Assembly: GCF_000406105.1 (NCBI RefSeq)
Contig: NZ_CM001974.1
Coordinates: forward strand, 984,835-1,048,834
Length of the DNA stretch: 64,000 nucleotides
Source: Dickeya chrysanthemi NCPPB 402
GTDB lineage: Bacteria; Pseudomonadota; Gammaproteobacteria; Enterobacterales; Enterobacteriaceae
Direction: 5' to 3'
Every line of letters starts with the position of its first letter. The stretch's first letter is position 1. This document shows, piece after piece, positions 16,637 through 24,970 of the stretch. The notes under the pieces are model-generated. The model was given only the letters and a program-made list of their open reading frames with translations. It was not told the origin of the DNA and ran no database searches. The position numbers and the translations under genes are program-made.

Positions 16637-17056
16637 ATGGCTGACATTGTATCGATTACTGCTGGGTTAAACGCAGTCAAACTAGCCGTCAATATTGCCA
16701 AAGAACTGAAGGAGGCTACTGCAGCATTCAATGAAGCAGAGTTTCGTTTAAAACTGAGTGAGCTATATTTAAGCCTAAGTGAGGCAAAGATTAATCTAGC
16801 TGAGGCTCAGCAAGAAATAATTTCACTCCAGGCCGAGATTACTTCTCTCAAAGCTCAATTGAATGCTGTGGATGAGTTGGATTTTCGGGATGGTTTCTAC
16901 TATCGACTAAACCCCGTAGAAGGGAAACCGAATGGACCGTTTTGTCCTAAATGCTATGAAGGCTCACCTAAAAAACTATCCACTGTTATGGCTGCAACAG
17001 GAATACATTCTCATTTCGGTAGTAAATATTGTCACTCATGCCAGAGTTATTATTAA
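16637..17056 (+). CDS. Coiled-coil protein with C-terminal zinc ribbon
   Basis: A 139-residue protein of no family I can name. Residues 1-20 are mildly hydrophobic, about 20-75 form a regular heptad-like coiled coil (AEFRLKLSELYLSLSEAKIN), and the C terminus carries two CxxC knuckles (CPKC and CHSC) with a His-rich linker, fitting a zinc ribbon. The ATG at 16637 follows AAAGGAAA. It is preceded by about 200 bases of AT-rich sequence and followed by transposase debris, so it is probably an accessory cargo gene. Similar coiled-coil plus zinc-ribbon proteins occur in phage-related regions, but I claim no function. Confidence 0.65.
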   Translation: MADIVSITAGLNAVKLAVNIAKELKEATAAFNEAEFRLKLSELYLSLSEAKINLAEAQQEIISLQAEITSLKAQLNAVDELDFRDGFYYRLNPVEGKPNGPFCPKCYEGSPKKLSTVMAATGIHSHFGSKYCHSCQSYY

Positions 17057-17091
17057 CCAAAATAAAGGGAAGGAGCCTGCTAACGTTTAAC

Positions 17092-17740
17092 GTGTTAGAT
17101 AATCTTAATCGTGAAATACTGGCGAGAGAAATCGATCTTAATATCCCGGCATAACGCATAGTTCGGGTGATCTACTCCCCAGAGATTAAACACTATGATA
17201 TTCAATGCAATGAGCCTGAAAACACAAGGCTATGTTCCGGTGATAATTCACTGTGGGTTCAAATGCAATAATAATCATTCCCTCTGATCTCTGGGCTATA
17301 CTGATTAATCTGTTGTACCTAGTGCGTGAGTTTTCGAAACGAAGGTAAACAGCTCAGCCATTCGGGGGGTTTAATCTTTTCATCATGATGCCTTTTCGTA
17401 AATCTAGGGTAATCAGTATTCTGGCGTACCGTTCTTTGAGGCTGTATCAGTCATGATTTTTTCCACTGGCTAAACTTATACAAAGCGTAGAAAACCTATG
17501 CTGTACTGGCCTGCAAACCATTAGTTAGCTATTACACAGGTTCCATAGTCCTAAGTTTGTATCGCTCACATTAGCACAATCGACAGAAGATCATTGTGTG
17601 ACATTGGAATTTATTAAGCCTGGCAAGCCAACGCAGAATGCGTTTACCGAACACTTTGACTGGACGTACCGAACAGAAATACTGGATTTTACTTGTTTAG
17701 AACACTGAATGAAGTGAAAGAAATTACAAAGCGCGTGGAG
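17092..17740 (+). pseudogene. Broken IS3-family transposase (orfB remnants)
   Basis: Two pieces of an IS3-family integrase-core transposase. The first, 17092-17175, reads NREILAREIDLNIPA, then an internal stop, then RIVRV. The second, 17583-17735, reads VTLEFIKPGKPTQNAF, then a one-base frameshift near 17683 and FRTLNEVKEITKR. In an intact element these blocks are about 30-40 residues apart. Here about 405 bases of unrelated sequence separate them, and the expected RMDNGPE segment is missing. The frame of the last piece continues into unrelated sequence to 17884, giving a chimeric tail. It is non-functional. Confidence 0.8.
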
Positions 17741-17884
17741 CTAAAAGGGGATACTTACATTCCCAACGGGCGACTCAGTGCGGAAAGTGATTTATCTGGC
17801 GATACAGTCGGCATCAAAAAAATGGAGTATGCCTATCCAGAACTGGCGGCTGGCGATGAGCCGTTTTATTATCGAGTTCGGTGA
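17736..17884 (+). pseudogene. Gene fragment fused to transposase remnant
   Basis: About 49 codons (from VELKGDTYIPNGRL to FYYRVR) continue in frame from the truncated transposase but are not transposase sequence. They read like the C-terminal end of an unrelated protein cut by the insertion element. No parent family was recognised. A terminator directly follows the stop. Confidence 0.45.
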
Positions 17885-17905
17885 TCGCCTGAGCGATCAC
17901 TTTTA
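17881..17905 (+). terminator. Terminator overlapping end of gene fragment
   Basis: GTGATCG pairs with CGATCAC across a CCTGAG loop, followed by TTTTAAT. It overlaps the stop of the fragment, suggesting the fragment's parent was the last gene of a transcript. Confidence 0.65.
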
Positions 17906-18045
17906 ATACGGTATCATTTACACAGAGCTATTTACAGGGCTGTCGAGACTAATACAATTCAGTATTAAACCGACTCATTCTGCATTCTTTTAAGTGTGTA
18001 ATATTTTGTATTGAGGTTTATTATGTGAGCCTTCCAAAATTAAAT

Positions 18046-18513
18046 TTAATTTATTGTTTTTATTAATGTTCTTGTCTCCGAGATGATTTTATTCTCTGCC
18101 TTGCCGTGGAATGTCGACATGCCCACCATTGTTTTACCATCATTATAAACAGTAAATACATAGGTTCCGGTATCAAAACCAATTCCTCGTGCATCTTCGA
18201 AAATCAACGTTATCTGATTGCCACTAATTGAACCGTGGTAATTGAATTTTCTATCTGATTCTTTACCGTCACGAGTCTTTGTTCTGGTACTTGTACCGCT
18301 TAGACGGCATCCTTGCTGTTTTAGGTTGAGCTGACCTACAGTTGCACTATCACCATTACGCTCTTCTATTACGTCCCATGCTCCTTCAACACGAATACCC
18401 CTGTACAGGCACGTATCACTAAAGTTTGGCCAAACCAACTTGGTAATAAGGGTTATCACGGCTGCTGCGATGATGCTCCCGAGAATCCCCACAAAAAGAC
18501 TCATCATATCCAT
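18046..18513 (-). CDS. Membrane-anchored protein with probable small beta-barrel domain
   Basis: A 155-residue protein with one N-terminal transmembrane helix at about 4-29 (SLFVGILGSIIAAAVITLIT). A soluble domain of about 115 residues follows. It begins GAWDVIEE and alternates short strands: GQLNLKQQGCRLSGT, KFNYHGSISGNQITLIFED, GTYVFTVYNDGKTMVGM. The pattern suggests a lipocalin-like small beta barrel, as in the Cap15-type effectors of CBASS, although those have two helices and a cyclase neighbour, and neither is seen here. The ATG at 18513 has only a weak site. It stands alone in a region of mobile debris. Function unknown. Confidence 0.65.
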   Translation of the reverse strand: MDMMSLFVGILGSIIAAAVITLITKLVWPNFSDTCLYRGIRVEGAWDVIEERNGDSATVGQLNLKQQGCRLSGTSTRTKTRDGKESDRKFNYHGSISGNQITLIFEDARGIGFDTGTYVFTVYNDGKTMVGMSTFHGKAENKIISETRTLIKTIN

Positions 18514-18997
18514 CTGACATTCCTGTTATGAAGTATATAAACCCAAAATTGTAGCTTTCAAAGCATCGCGTGCTTTGTCATTATATTATCAGTTTGTATC
18601 TATTATCAAAAATACAATGAAGCCAACACGTTCTTGTTTTGAGGTTTGATTCCTTTTCAACGAAAAATGCATCCATGACAATAGATGTAGTTTCTTCTTC
18701 CTGAGTTTTTGTAAGAGTGAACAGTCAAGTGTTCACTAATGGTGGGTAAGATCAGGGTGTATACCGCTGCGCGTTTTCGTCCAACCGCTGAACGGTTAAG
18801 CGAGATTGCGCAGAATGGGCAGACACTGCTGCAAAACGCCTCTGACAAGGATCTGACCGAGTTCACGGAATGAGCATCAGGGTTTTCAAGTCAGAACTGA
18901 TTCACTAGCAATTAATCCAATCGGTCTGTTGCTGTTTTTCCCCCATCGAAAGAAACATGATGTTAAACAAACACGCTGGCCCACCTGTCAGCGCCGG
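18514..18997. other. Intergenic region with possible small remnant
   Basis: No confident gene. A 44-codon frame at 18739-18873 on the plus strand (start VGKIRVYTAARFRP) looks protein-like and ends at a clear stop, but has no good ribosome-binding site and no family I recognise. It may be the end of a deleted gene. Confidence 0.35.
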
Positions 18998-19825
18998 CTA
19001 CTCATACCGTGCCGATTCCCAGGCGTGAAGCGCGTGTTTTCGGGTTTCTCCCCAGTGGTAGCCGCCGATTTTTCCGCTCTGTTGGATGACGCGGTGGCAA
19101 GGTATCAGGAAGGCGACCGGATTGGCGCCGACGGCCAGGCCAACGGCTCTTGCTGCATTGTGATGCCCGACGGCGGCGGCCACCTGGGAATAGCTCACGA
19201 CGGTTGCCGGGGGGATTTTCAACAGCGCTTTCCAGACGCTAATCTGAAAGTTGGTGCCGGTAACATGTAACGAGATTGGGCGGTCCGGCGGCTTTTTTAC
19301 CGCGAACATCGTTTCTATCACCGTTCGTATCCGTGGCTGATTTTCATGCAGCAAGGCATGTGGCCACATGTTATGTAATTCTGCCCGTTGCTCGCCTGCG
19401 TCTGCGTTGTCCAGAAAGGAAAGGCTACAGATACCCCGGGGGGTGACGGCAATAAACGCGTTGCCGAACGGCGTATCGTGAACCGCGTATTCGATCACCA
19501 AGCCTGCACCCTGTTGTTGGTATTCCCCCGGTGTTACCGCTTCCAGATGAACGAAGTGGTCGTACAACCGTGAGCCGCTGCTTAACCCCACCGAGTCGGC
19601 CACGTCGAGTAGCGGCCTTGACTCGCGCAGCAACGCCTTGGCCCGTTCAAGGGTCAGCACTTGCAGGAAGCGTTTCGGTGTGACGCCGGCCCAGCGACTA
19701 AACAGCCGCTGGAAGTGGAAGGGGCTTAAGTGCACGTGTGCGGCAATTTCGTCGAGCGTCGGCTGGCGGTTGACCCGGCTGGCGATAAATGTGATGGCAT
19801 CGGCTATGCGTGCGTAGTCTGACAT
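18998..19825 (-). CDS. AraC-type HTH fused to O6-methylguanine-DNA methyltransferase
   Basis: A 275-residue Ada-like protein without the N-terminal zinc-binding methylphosphotriester domain. An AraC helix-turn-helix domain covers about 1-105 (LSPFHFQRLFSRWAGVTPKRF). An Ogt-type domain follows, with the ribonuclease-like part at 110-185 and the active site at 190-265. The methyl-acceptor motif PCHRV is at 242-246 (Cys243), preceded by the helix-turn-helix RAVGLAVGANP. It should transfer alkyl groups from O6-alkylguanine to itself. Without the Ada N-terminal switch its transcriptional control must differ from that of E. coli Ada. No alkylation-repair neighbour is present. Confidence 0.88.
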   Translation of the reverse strand: MSDYARIADAITFIASRVNRQPTLDEIAAHVHLSPFHFQRLFSRWAGVTPKRFLQVLTLERAKALLRESRPLLDVADSVGLSSGSRLYDHFVHLEAVTPGEYQQQGAGLVIEYAVHDTPFGNAFIAVTPRGICSLSFLDNADAGEQRAELHNMWPHALLHENQPRIRTVIETMFAVKKPPDRPISLHVTGTNFQISVWKALLKIPPATVVSYSQVAAAVGHHNAARAVGLAVGANPVAFLIPCHRVIQQSGKIGGYHWGETRKHALHAWESARYE

Positions 19826-20707
19826 CGTAATGCTTTCTCCCTTTATCGGTCGTTATTCGGGTGCGGCAGACTGGTTGCGATAAAGGTTACCGCCAGTCTC
19901 CCCTGTGGCAAACCATCTTGCTGTTTCATCACCGGATGCGTGTGTGGGTGAGGGCGGGGTTGGGACAAGTATGGGAAGTTACGCGCCTTGTGGCGACCCG
20001 GATCTTGCTGTTTTTGCGCCGCCATAAAGCCCGATGCCGATGTCTTAACGTTGAGAGGGGCGGATTCCGTGCGTTTGTTGATGCAGGATAATCGCCTGGT
20101 GAAGGAGAGCGCTTATCATGGCGCGCGCAGATCAATCCGCGGTGAACCGCCGGTAGACATCAGGCATGTCTGATACGGTGTGGCGAAGATTGCGGCGTCA
20201 ACGCAGGAGGGTGAGCGGCAAGTATGTGAATGGCGAGTTGATGTCACGTTTGATCTGAGTCTTTGACTTTTTTGAAAATAAAGTGAAAGAGTCTCGATTA
20301 TAAGGTGTTTGTCATTAGTTCGTCGGATGATGGGTATGAGCCTGTTCTTTTTTAAAAAAAAGCCCTTTTTATTATGGTGATGACTGATTTTTTTCTGCAG
20401 TTTGATAACGGTTCGATGTCTTTGATTACGTGCCTGCAAGCCTTGCAACCGGTACACTGAACCGAAAAAGCATCGCGGGGCGCTAATGGCAGTGATGCCG
20501 TCTTCCTTACTTTTTTAGCGTTCGCCTTCGTGTTGGTATGTAATCTATCATTAAGGCAAACTAAACACTGTACATACCGTTACACAGCAACGCTCATCAT
20601 AGAAGATTAGCCTGGTATATAGTATCGGAAAAAAACAGTGGTTGAGTGGCTGTGAAGATAAAAATTAACAAACTCCAAACAAATTGATGTGATGTAGTTT
20701 TACTTTT
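19826..20707. other. 880-bp region without supported gene
   Basis: Several short open frames exist on both strands, but none has a good start, codon pattern or recognisable product. The right part is AT-rich and should hold the promoter of the dlt operon; TATATAGTAT near 20616 is a candidate -10 region. Nothing else is supported. Confidence 0.45.
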
Positions 20708-21847
20708 ATGATGAAAATCAAAAATACTCTCTGCCTACATATCATGATGGCGACCCTTGCCGTCTTGTTTCTTAGTGTTCCCCCGCTGGTGACAAGCTTT
20801 GATCCGCCGCTAAAATTTCAGCCGTTGATTAGAACCCTGGAAGGAACGCCAAAAGAGCTGAAAGAAAAAATAGCCGCCATTTCCCATGCGTTGCAGGGTA
20901 ATGCCATCTTCTTCATCGGAGCCTCCGAGGTTTCTACGTCCGAAGATGAATATTACGCGGTGTATAATTACTTTAATAACCAGCTGCAGCGGCCGGTGGT
21001 CGCTTATGGTGATATTTATATCGATAATATCACGCATTTTTTACTTCTGGCACGTTTTAAAAACGACCTGAACGCGAGCAGCAAGGTCGTGTTGCAACTG
21101 GCACCCGATAGTTTTTACGGTGATGGTATCCCACCGGCGGTTTTTGCCGATAATTTCCCAGCGCCGATTTTTAACCCGCTGATGGAAGATGAGCAGGCAC
21201 GTCCTTTACTGGTTGATTATTTACAGCATATTAATGAGGACGAGATCAGTCATTTAACGTTTGGTCAAATGAAGATTTATGGCTGGCGTCCGACTATTAT
21301 TTGGCAAGCGGTGAGTTATCAGTTTGCAAATTTCTGCGAAATGATAAAAAAGTATTGGCTGGACGTGTTGCAGATTGTTCCTCAACCGGAAAGACCGTGG
21401 CCTCGCCAGCCCAATAACGCGATTACGCCGGATTGGGATCGTGAATTGGCGCATGCTCAGGAACTGAATAAATCCCGCCAGCAAAGCGCAGAAACGTTGT
21501 GGATGGATAAGTCTGTTTTCGACGACGACCCAACGCAGGATGAATGGGATAACGCGCCGCTATTTCCCACGCAAATGGAGACGTTTGAAGCGACGATAAA
21601 ACTGCTGAAAGCGCGTAACGTCCAGGTGGTGGTGATTATGGATGCAGTCAATCCGTGGGCGATTAAAAATCACGAGAAATTTCAGTCGGTTGATAAACAA
21701 ATCAAGGCGATTTTGGATGAACATCAGGTGCCTTATCTGGATATGTACGCACTGCCTTATCAGAATGGCTGGAACTGGGACCGGTTGCATCCAACAGACC
21801 CGGCATGGGTGGTGATGGACCGTTTTATTGCTGAGAGTTTTAAATGA
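20708..21847 (+). CDS. dltD: DltD-like acyltransferase of dlt operon
   Basis: A 379-residue DltD protein anchored by one N-terminal helix (about 8-30), with the catalytic domain outside the inner membrane. The SGNH-type nucleophile is in GASEVS (Ser73). The Asp-His end of the triad is in DRLHPTDPAW near residues 358-367. In Gram-positive bacteria DltD takes D-Ala delivered through DltB and puts it on teichoic acid. In Gram-negatives the acceptor differs and is unknown here. It is the first gene of the operon, and its stop overlaps the DltX start (ATGA), so translation is coupled. Confidence 0.88.
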   Translation: MMKIKNTLCLHIMMATLAVLFLSVPPLVTSFDPPLKFQPLIRTLEGTPKELKEKIAAISHALQGNAIFFIGASEVSTSEDEYYAVYNYFNNQLQRPVVAYGDIYIDNITHFLLLARFKNDLNASSKVVLQLAPDSFYGDGIPPAVFADNFPAPIFNPLMEDEQARPLLVDYLQHINEDEISHLTFGQMKIYGWRPTIIWQAVSYQFANFCEMIKKYWLDVLQIVPQPERPWPRQPNNAITPDWDRELAHAQELNKSRQQSAETLWMDKSVFDDDPTQDEWDNAPLFPTQMETFEATIKLLKARNVQVVVIMDAVNPWAIKNHEKFQSVDKQIKAILDEHQVPYLDMYALPYQNGWNWDRLHPTDPAWVVMDRFIAESFK

Positions 21848-21966
21848 TGAAATACGCGATTCGCCTTTTTTTTATTTATCTCTTGCTGGCGGTAACCATC
21901 GTCGCGTGGACTTCTGTTGATGACAGCATGAGTTTACAAGTGCATTTTGAATATCAAAAGTTCTGA
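21844..21966 (+). CDS. dltX: DltX-like membrane micropeptide
   Basis: A 40-residue peptide with one transmembrane helix at about 7-22 and a short outside tail ending VHFEYQKF. The end fits the F-x-Y-x-x-F-type C-terminal motif of DltX peptides, which in Gram-positive systems carry the D-alanyl group on the conserved Tyr between DltB and DltD. The start overlaps the dltD stop by four bases and the stop is eight bases before dltB. Size, topology, tail and position agree, so this is very likely the DltX of this operon. Confidence 0.82.
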   Translation: MMKYAIRLFFIYLLLAVTIVAWTSVDDSMSLQVHFEYQKF

Positions 21967-21973
21967 AGGATGA

Positions 21974-23095
21974 ATGATGTATAGCTCCGGAACATTTTTT
22001 TTCTGCCTGTTTTCATTAGCACTGTTGTTCGTGCTGGTTAATCGGCTATGGCATTACCGGCTGACTTATTTATCCGGCATTTCTGTGTTGGTGTTATTAG
22101 GCTGGGGATATATTTTCCAGGGTGATTATATTATCCCCGTGGTAGTTTTCCTGAGCTTTTATATTATTGTGACGCTGAAAGAAAAAGGCTGGTTAAAGAC
22201 CTGGCAGGCCGTTACCCTGACGCTGCTGCCGTTGTTGTTGGTGAAATTACACCTGAACAACCATTGGGGAATGATTGGCTTATCATTTATGACGTTTCGC
22301 GCCATTGATGTATTACTGTATCGGACTCAAAAAGACGGCCGGAATTTCCTGCATTACTTCTGCTATCTCTTTATGCCGCTGGTGATCCAGGCCGGCCCGA
22401 TGTACCGCTGGCGGTCGTGGATAACGGATATTAAGAAGCCGGATTTTCGGCTTACCCGTGAGCAGTTTTTACCTGCCATGGAGCAAATTTTTATCGGTAT
22501 TATCCAGAAGTTCTTGTTTGCGATGCTGATAGATAACCTGGTTATTCAGTCGTGGAGCCATCGCCCGTTTACGTTGAGCGTCGGCGTGGTGATGTCGGCG
22601 GCTTACAGTGCGTATCTCTATTTTGATTTTGCCGGTTACAGCAATATGGCCATCGGTGCCGGGCGCTTATTCGGCCTGTCTCTTCCGGCAAACTTCAATA
22701 TGCCTATTCTGGCTAAAAACCCGCAGGATTTCTGGCGCCGCTTCCACATTAGTTTGTCTGAGTGGCTAAGGGATGTGGTTTTTATGCCGATTTATATGAA
22801 TCTGATGAAGATCGATTTTTTCCGACAAAATAAAACGCTGGCACAAAACATCGGTATATTTTGCACCCTGTTTTGTATGGGAGCATGGAACGGACTTGAA
22901 CGGCACTATATCATCAGCGGCGCGCTGTTTGGCGCCATTTCGGTTGCACATAACATGTTGCAGTGGTCAGCCAAACGCAGTCCAACGCTCAGCAACTGGT
23001 TACATTATCCAGTGATTGTGTTTCTGGGACGAATGTTGACGCTGGCCAGCGCCGCTGTCTCCCTTTACATCTTTAGCGGAATGTCTCCACTATGA
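21974..23095 (+). CDS. dltB: DltB, MBOAT-family acyl transporter
   Basis: A 373-residue MBOAT protein with about ten membrane segments. Typical landmarks are YRWRSWI near 140, DFAGYSNMAIGAGRLFGL near 218-235, NPQDFWRRFHISLSEWLRDVVF near 253-274 and the catalytic-His region GLERHYIISG near 308-317. DltB moves the activated acyl group from the carrier DltC across the membrane to DltX/DltD. Start at 21974 or 21977; GAAGGA is better spaced for 21977. It overlaps dltA by four bases. Confidence 0.9.
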   Translation: MMYSSGTFFFCLFSLALLFVLVNRLWHYRLTYLSGISVLVLLGWGYIFQGDYIIPVVVFLSFYIIVTLKEKGWLKTWQAVTLTLLPLLLVKLHLNNHWGMIGLSFMTFRAIDVLLYRTQKDGRNFLHYFCYLFMPLVIQAGPMYRWRSWITDIKKPDFRLTREQFLPAMEQIFIGIIQKFLFAMLIDNLVIQSWSHRPFTLSVGVVMSAAYSAYLYFDFAGYSNMAIGAGRLFGLSLPANFNMPILAKNPQDFWRRFHISLSEWLRDVVFMPIYMNLMKIDFFRQNKTLAQNIGIFCTLFCMGAWNGLERHYIISGALFGAISVAHNMLQWSAKRSPTLSNWLHYPVIVFLGRMLTLASAAVSLYIFSGMSPL

Positions 23096-24528
23096 ACTAC
23101 CTCTCCGAGCTTAAGGAACTGCAAGATTTCTTGCACACAGCATTACTCGAGCCCGCGAACCCACGGCAACTGGCGATTAGCGGCAGCGACGAAGCATTGA
23201 CCTGGCAACAGCTTTCCGTAGCCGTTACCGACTGGCTGCAGCGTTATCAGGATTGCCAGCAGCCTGCCGGTACTCCGGTAGTTCTATACGGGCATCAGCA
23301 GGCGGAATTTGCCGTAGCGATTTATAGCTGCCTGCTGCATAACATTCCCTACGTCCCGGTGGACTGTATCTATCCGCAGGAACGGCTCAACGAGATTTGC
23401 CGGCAGGCGAAAGCGCCTTACTACTATGATGTGGCGACACGGCAGTTTATGACCACCGGCGAGGCGGGGCAGGTGTTGGCCGAGCAGGATCTGGCTTATA
23501 TCATGTTCACTTCCGGCAGTACCGGAAAGCCCAAAGGCGTTCAGATCGGGCGTGAAAGCCTGTGGCATTTCATGAAGTGGGTTCGTCAGGACTTTGCACT
23601 GCCTGAGTTGCCGGTGTTGATGAATCATGCGGTATTCAGCTTTGATCTGTCGTTGATTCCGTTACTGGCGAATCTGGCGACCGGGGGGCACATTGTCCTG
23701 AATGCGAAAGAGGATATCGCCGCGGAAAACTGGCTGGATCGGCTGAAAAGCAACGGCGTTTCCGTTTGGGTTTCCACGCCGTCTTTTGCCTACCAGCGGC
23801 TGCTTTCCCCGCAGTTCAACAGCGACTATTTGCCTGATCTCGGCGTTTTCGTGTTTATCGGTGAAGTATTAAACAAAGCGCTGGTCAAACAACTGCGCCG
23901 CCGCTTCCCGCACGCTAAAATTCTCAACTCCTATGGTCCAACCGAAGCGACCATCGCCACCACCGTCATCGACATTACCGATGAGATACTGAACAGTGAG
24001 AACGACCTGCTGCCGGTGGGGGCGATGATGCCGGACTCCAGAATGGAGATCACCGCAGAGGGTGAGCTGATTATCTGGGGTAAAAACGTGATGCGTGGTT
24101 ACCTTGGGCTTGCGCAGGAGAACGCGGCGAAATTGCTGCACCGGGAGAGCGAGGCGTTCCGGGGTTATAAAACCGGCGATCTGGGCTACGAGGTTGACGG
24201 CATTCTGTATTGTCAGGGCCGCAACGACAGCCAGATCAAGCTGAATGGTTACCGCATTGAAATCAACGAGATTGAAAATCGTCTGCTGGCGATGCCGGAC
24301 ATTAGCGAAGCGGTAGTGTTGCCGTTAATGAAATCAGGGGGCGGCGTGTTGCGTATTGCGGCCTTCTGCGTGACGAAAATGGCCCCTGATGCGATTAAGA
24401 CCTCACTTTCGCAGGTGATCCCGCACTACATGGTGCCCTCTCAAATTATTATTAAAGATGCGTTACCGCTGAATCCTAACGGTAAAATAGATCGTAAACT
24501 GCTGGATACTCATGCCCGCACTAATTAA
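23092..24528 (+). CDS. dltA: DltA-like adenylating enzyme
   Basis: A 478-residue adenylation enzyme that should load an amino acid, by family D-alanine, onto the carrier DltC using ATP. The P-loop MFTSGSTGKPKGV is at 138-150, SYGPTEAT at 280-287, YKTGDLGY at about 363-370 and the catalytic Lys465 in NPNGKIDRK. The DltA-typical segment FxFCGEVLP reads FVFIGEVLN here, so the Cys thought to guide D-Ala selection is Ile256. The start overlaps dltB (ATGA). Overall similarity to DltA is strong, but the substrate could be altered. Confidence 0.88.
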   Translation: MNYLSELKELQDFLHTALLEPANPRQLAISGSDEALTWQQLSVAVTDWLQRYQDCQQPAGTPVVLYGHQQAEFAVAIYSCLLHNIPYVPVDCIYPQERLNEICRQAKAPYYYDVATRQFMTTGEAGQVLAEQDLAYIMFTSGSTGKPKGVQIGRESLWHFMKWVRQDFALPELPVLMNHAVFSFDLSLIPLLANLATGGHIVLNAKEDIAAENWLDRLKSNGVSVWVSTPSFAYQRLLSPQFNSDYLPDLGVFVFIGEVLNKALVKQLRRRFPHAKILNSYGPTEATIATTVIDITDEILNSENDLLPVGAMMPDSRMEITAEGELIIWGKNVMRGYLGLAQENAAKLLHRESEAFRGYKTGDLGYEVDGILYCQGRNDSQIKLNGYRIEINEIENRLLAMPDISEAVVLPLMKSGGGVLRIAAFCVTKMAPDAIKTSLSQVIPHYMVPSQIIIKDALPLNPNGKIDRKLLDTHARTN

Positions 24529-24546
24529 TTACTCCAGGAAAATATG

Positions 24547-24768
24547 ATGGAACAAGAAATACTCGCCCTGTTTGAAAAGGTCTTATCCCGTAAAGTGGGG
24601 TTTAACGATGAGCTGATCGAGTCCGACATCCTCGACTCGATTCTGGCGGTCGATCTGGTGATGGAAGTGCAGGACGTGTACGGCTGCATGATCCCGCCGA
24701 CTGAAGTCGCTAACGTTCTGAAGACCCCGGCGGATTTGGCTCGTTACATCGAAGAGCATCGCGGTTAA
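24547..24768 (+). CDS. dltC: DltC, D-alanyl carrier protein
   Basis: A 73-residue carrier protein. The phosphopantetheine site is Ser31 in DILDSILAV, matching the DSL/DSI pattern, and the helix after it (DLVMEVQDVYGCMIPPTEV) fits the DltC fold. An ATG one codon earlier (24544) is possible, but 24547 has better spacing from AGGA. It ends the dlt operon and is followed by a terminator. Confidence 0.9.
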   Translation: MEQEILALFEKVLSRKVGFNDELIESDILDSILAVDLVMEVQDVYGCMIPPTEVANVLKTPADLARYIEEHRG

Positions 24769-24815
24769 GAAGAACTTCGCGGTTAAGCCTGAAACGGCGA
24801 TTGTTTTTTGTCTTG

Positions 24816-24849
24816 AAGACCCCGGATGTTGCCATTCGGGGTCTTTTGT
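24816..24849 (+). terminator. Terminator of dlt operon
   Basis: AAGACCCCG pairs with CGGGGTCTT around a 12-base loop, followed by TTGTTTT. It lies 47 bases after dltC and ends the five-gene operon. Confidence 0.85.
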
Positions 24850-24970
24850 TTTAGGAAACGGGTATACAAATAAGTGAATCTCGTCAAGGTAACCTCGTGA
24901 GTTTGTGTTAGGGTATGCTCCTCGGGGGATCGTCCGATTCCCGGTTTTTTTGCCCGTCTGAGTTTTTATC

